This document shows positions 44,136-46,433 of a DNA stretch of 46,433 nucleotides, piece after piece. The translations under genes were made by a program, and so were the position numbers. Source of the stretch: Prolixibacteraceae bacterium (lineage in GTDB: Bacteria; Bacteroidota; Bacteroidia; Bacteroidales; Prolixibacteraceae); contig DMSQ01000003.1 of NCBI GenBank assembly GCA_003457135.1, positions 1 to 46,433 of the forward strand. The letters are read 5' to 3'. The stretch's first letter is position 1. Every line of letters starts with the position of its first letter. Below the pieces are notes generated by a model. The model had not been told where the DNA came from, ran no database searches, and saw only the letters and a list, made by a program, of their open reading frames with translations.

Positions 44136-44154
44136 TTAAATCTTGTTTAAGTTA

Positions 44155-44586
44155 TTAAAATGGCAAATCGTCTTCTTCGGGTTGAATAAAATCAGGTTCA
44201 TTCACACTCTGAGCTTGTTCGGCATTCACAAGGGGTTGGCCAGTAATTTCAGCTTGTCCTTCGCGTTTGCCAAGTAACTTCATGGTATCAGCATTGATTT
44301 CGGTGGCGTAGTGTTTAACGCCATCCTTTTCATACGTGTTTGTCCTGAGACGCCCTTCGATGTAAAGTTGGCTGCCTTTTTTTACATACTTTTCAGCTAC
44401 TTCGGCTAAACCTCTCCAGGCCACAATGTTGTGCCATTCGGTATTACTGACTTTTTCACCGGTTTTTGCGGTGTAATTCTCTGTTGTGGCAAGTGAGAAC
44501 CTTGCAACTACAACACCTTTGTCGAGATGCCTGATTTCAGGATCGCGACCTACGTTACCTACCAAAATTACTTTGTTTACTGACAT
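44155..44586 (-). CDS. ssb: Single-stranded DNA-binding protein
   Basis: This 143-residue protein has an OB fold, with MSVNKVILVGNVGRDPEIRH at the start, VVARFSLATTE, EWHNIVAWRGLAEVAEKYVK and LYIEGRLRTNTYEKDG. An acidic disordered tail ends EEDDLPF, the SSB protein-interaction tip. It lies 19 nt upstream of gldE and downstream of mutY on the same strand, in the conserved Bacteroidetes order mutY-ssb-gldE-gldD. Confidence 0.96.
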   Translation of the reverse strand: MSVNKVILVGNVGRDPEIRHLDKGVVVARFSLATTENYTAKTGEKVSNTEWHNIVAWRGLAEVAEKYVKKGSQLYIEGRLRTNTYEKDGVKHYATEINADTMKLLGKREGQAEITGQPLVNAEQAQSVNEPDFIQPEEDDLPF

Positions 44587-44725
44587 AAGTGTGAGATTTT
44601 AAATATTAGACAGTAATAAATTTAAAATAATTTTTGCCAGCATTTTTTATTTTGTGACAAAGATTTACGAATTAACCGAAATTCATTATGAATACTTAAT
44701 TTTTCAGCACCAAGTTTTCATTTAC

Positions 44726-45772
44726 TTAGAGTTCATTGATAAAAGTCTCGAGCAATTTTGGTACAGCAAAGTTAAGAATATCTTCCTTATTCACCCTCAA
44801 TAACTCCTCCGACATTCCAATTTCTTCCGACAAACCAAGTTGTATAAATCTGAAATGAATTTTCTGATGGCTCAGGATATGTATTTTCCAGTTACTGATG
44901 CTTAGGATTGTTGTGTAGGGACAATTCGTTATTTGATGCCATTCGCCGTGGATCAAAATTTGATCTGCATCAGTTTCTTCAGTAGTTTCGATCAGTGGAA
45001 ACTCAAAGAGCCCCTTCCAGATATCGTTTTTTTTTCGTTGGCGCAGCCAGGTGTAATTGCCGAATTCAAAAATCAGATAACTAAAGTATCTGTCGCGCTG
45101 TTTAGTCTTGTTTCGTTTTACCGGCAATTCACCAATTTTATCAGAACCGAAGGCAAAACAGTTTTCGATTAAGGGGCATCGCAGGCAATCCGGGTTTTTC
45201 GGTGTACACTGTAGTGCGCCAAATTCCATTAATGCCTGATTGTGCATTCCGGGATTTGTACCTTTGATTAGTTCTTTGGCCAACTCATTAAACACTTTCT
45301 TCCCGGCATTTGAATCAATTGGCTCCGGAACCCCGAAAAAACGGCTGAGCACCCGAAAAGCATTTCCATCAACGGCAGGGTATTCGAGATTAAATGAAAT
45401 GGAGGCAATAGCCGCGGCGGTATAATCGCCAATTCCTTTCAATGAACGGATGGAATGGTAATCTTCAGGAAATTTGCCATGATGATGTTTTTGAATGAAT
45501 TTGGCTGTAAAAAAGAGGTTTCGGGCCCGTGAATAATACCCCAAACCTTGCCAAAGTTTCAAAACCTGATCTTCTGAGGCATTTGCAAGCTCATTTATCG
45601 TCGGAAATTCATGTGTAAATCTCAGATAATAAGCCAATCCCTGTTCAATGCGGGTTTGTTGCAGGATAATCTCTGAAAGCCAGATGAAGTATGGGTTACG
45701 GGAGTTTCTCCAGGGTAAATCGCGCTTAAAAAATGCGTACCAATGATGTATCCGGGAGTTAAAAAAGTCCAT
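44726..45772 (-). CDS. mutY: A/G-specific adenine DNA glycosylase
   Basis: This 348-residue base excision repair enzyme removes adenine opposite 8-oxoguanine. It has the HhH-GPD fold with PWRNSRNPYFIWLSEIILQQ, GLGYYSRARNL, the hairpin LKGIGDYTAAAI, and catalytic Asp135 in AVDGNAFRV. The 4Fe-4S ligands are Cys189, Cys196, Cys199 and Cys205. A NUDIX-like C-terminal domain (from about 225) recognises 8-oxoG. It is divergent from the HU gene across 139 nt. Confidence 0.95.
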   Translation of the reverse strand: MDFFNSRIHHWYAFFKRDLPWRNSRNPYFIWLSEIILQQTRIEQGLAYYLRFTHEFPTINELANASEDQVLKLWQGLGYYSRARNLFFTAKFIQKHHHGKFPEDYHSIRSLKGIGDYTAAAIASISFNLEYPAVDGNAFRVLSRFFGVPEPIDSNAGKKVFNELAKELIKGTNPGMHNQALMEFGALQCTPKNPDCLRCPLIENCFAFGSDKIGELPVKRNKTKQRDRYFSYLIFEFGNYTWLRQRKKNDIWKGLFEFPLIETTEETDADQILIHGEWHQITNCPYTTILSISNWKIHILSHQKIHFRFIQLGLSEEIGMSEELLRVNKEDILNFAVPKLLETFINEL

Positions 45773-45851
45773 TTTTTGCCTAACTGCTTTAAAATCTTTC
45801 CAAATTGTAAAAATAAACTAATTTTAATGTTCCTATTTTTTAAATAATTTT

Positions 45852-45859
45852 TATTTTTG
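45852..45859 (+). promoter_or_regulatory. -7 promoter element of the HU gene
   Basis: TATTTTTG matches TAnnTTTG and lies 52 nt before the HU start. The -33 element is weak (no clear TTTG about 19 nt upstream), within a very A/T-rich tract. Confidence 0.5.
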
Positions 45860-45911
45860 CACACCAAATGTTACAGTAATATAAATTGTTGATAATTAAA
45901 TATTTTTAGAG

Positions 45912-46196
45912 ATGACAAAAGCAGATATCGTAAACGAAGTAAGTAAGAACACAGGTATTGAGAAAGTAACAGTACAAAAAGCTGTAGAAGCTTTCATGGA
46001 AACAGTAAAAGATTCCCTGACCGATGGTAGAAACGTGTATCTACGTGGATTCGGAAGTTTTATCGTAAAGAAAAGAGCTGAAAAGACTGCTCGTAATATT
46101 TCAAGGAATACGACCATCATTATTCCGGAACATTTCATACCTTCTTTCAAACCCGCTAAAACTTTCGTAGCACAAGTTAAAGACCAAGTAAAATAA
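45912..46196 (+). CDS. HU family DNA-binding protein
   Basis: This 94-residue histone-like protein has MTKADIVNEVSKNTGI, a dimerisation helix, and the beta-arm signature GFGSFIVKKRAEKTARNISR, followed by FKPAKTFVAQVKD. It binds and bends DNA as a dimer, presumably associated with the nucleoid. It is followed after 6 nt by a 30-codon basic peptide gene, with a shared terminator, so the two are co-transcribed. Confidence 0.95.
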   Translation: MTKADIVNEVSKNTGIEKVTVQKAVEAFMETVKDSLTDGRNVYLRGFGSFIVKKRAEKTARNISRNTTIIIPEHFIPSFKPAKTFVAQVKDQVK

Positions 46197-46202
46197 TTTA
46201 TT

Positions 46203-46295
46203 ATGCCAAGCGGAAAAAAAAGGAAAAGACATAAGATGGCTACGCACAAGCGTAAGAAGAGACTAAGAAAAAACAGACATAAAAAGAAAAAATAG
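46203..46295 (+). CDS. 30-residue highly basic protein, probable small ribosomal protein (bS22/mS38-like)
   Basis: An ATG at 46203 encodes 30 residues, most of them Lys, Arg or His, beginning MPSGKKRKRHKMATHKRKK and ending RHKKKK. The K-M-x-x-H-K-x-K-K-x-x-R-K core resembles the AURKAIP1/COX24 (mS38) motif and the mycobacterial bS22 peptide. The gene-order neighbour (HU upstream) is conserved in Bacteroidetes as I recall. It probably sits in the small ribosomal subunit. It is too short for routine gene callers. Confidence 0.75.
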   Translation: MPSGKKRKRHKMATHKRKKRLRKNRHKKKK

Positions 46296-46335
46296 TCTTT
46301 CTTTAGTAAGCATTAGCTTTTAAAGTACTTATTAC

Positions 46336-46380
46336 GATTAAACCTAAAGTGCAAAAGTGCTTTAGGTTTAATCTGTTTTT
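46336..46380 (+). terminator. Rho-independent terminator after the HU-basic peptide operon
   Basis: GATTAAACCTAAAG (46336-46349) pairs perfectly with CTTTAGGTTTAATC (46360-46373) around a 10-nt loop, followed by TGTTTTT. Confidence 0.88.
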
Positions 46381-46433
46381 AAGTCTGGTAGTTAAATTTG
46401 AAAAACAAGTAACGTAGTGAGTAGCGATTTAAT

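Overview
The window looks like a chromosomal piece of a Bacteroidetes (Bacteroidia) bacterium. The phylum is indicated by the gldE-gldD pair, a type IX secretion C-terminal sorting domain, a bifunctional Fkp, TTTG/TAnnTTTG promoters, few Shine-Dalgarno sites, and the HU gene followed by a 30-residue lysine/arginine-rich peptide gene. The middle of the window (about 18-35 kb) is visibly richer in A+T than both flanks, as expected for a horizontally shuffled polysaccharide locus.

Layout. (1) 1-5.4 kb: a catabolic fragment with a Gfo/Idh/MocA dehydrogenase resembling D-apiose dehydrogenase, a secreted PQQ-type beta-propeller protein and a protein resembling D-apionate lactonase. It is interrupted by a REP-associated tyrosine transposase (RAYT) gene and its palindromic repeats, including a 137-bp-period tandem array. 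(2) 5.4-8.4 kb: housekeeping genes (PIN-PhoH ATPase, folC, tRNA-Val(TAC) with a textbook promoter and terminator). (3) 8.5-40 kb: a large Wzx/Wzy-type capsule or exopolysaccharide locus. It starts with a promoter, a structured leader and a winged-helix/degenerate nucleotidyltransferase protein, followed by SLBB export protein, Wzz-like protein, UDP-GlcNAc 4-epimerase and UDP-HexNAc dehydrogenase. A second dehydrogenase copy is a decayed pseudogene. Next come a type IX-sorted FnIII protein, a secreted glycerophosphodiesterase, a CDP-glycerol-type cytidylyltransferase, an SDR reductase, a GT11 fucosyltransferase and a CDP-glycerol glycerophosphotransferase. A nonulosonic-acid module follows (dehydratase, cytidylyltransferase, aminotransferase, NeuB-type synthase, plus YdcF-like and unknown proteins), then flippase, polymerase, a GNGPSL-motif protein, an FkbM methyltransferase, two GT2 enzymes, an SDR epimerase, a WecA/MraY-type initiating transferase, and Fkp. 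(4) 40-46.4 kb: conserved genes, with zwf, a PPTase, gldD, gldE, ssb and mutY on the minus strand and HU plus a tiny basic, probably ribosomal, protein on the plus strand.

How the genes fit together. The locus predicts a lipid-linked repeat unit started by the WecA-like enzyme. The unit would contain an N-acetylhexosaminuronic acid, fucose (GDP-fucose from Fkp salvage; no gmd/fcl is present), a nonulosonic acid and a glycerol-phosphate-type substituent, and it would be flipped by Wzx, polymerised by Wzy and exported through Wzz and the SLBB protein. The secreted glycerophosphodiesterase may edit the phosphate substituent.

Most notable signals are the RAYT/REP system, in which the repeats have entered the transposase reading frame; two non-autonomous inverted-repeat elements inside the capsule locus; two gene ghosts (UDP-sugar dehydrogenase, and a zwf fragment just upstream of fkp) that mark past recombination; the teichoic-acid-like glycerol-phosphate module; and the candidate leader RNA with a wHTH-pseudo-nucleotidyltransferase at the operon head.
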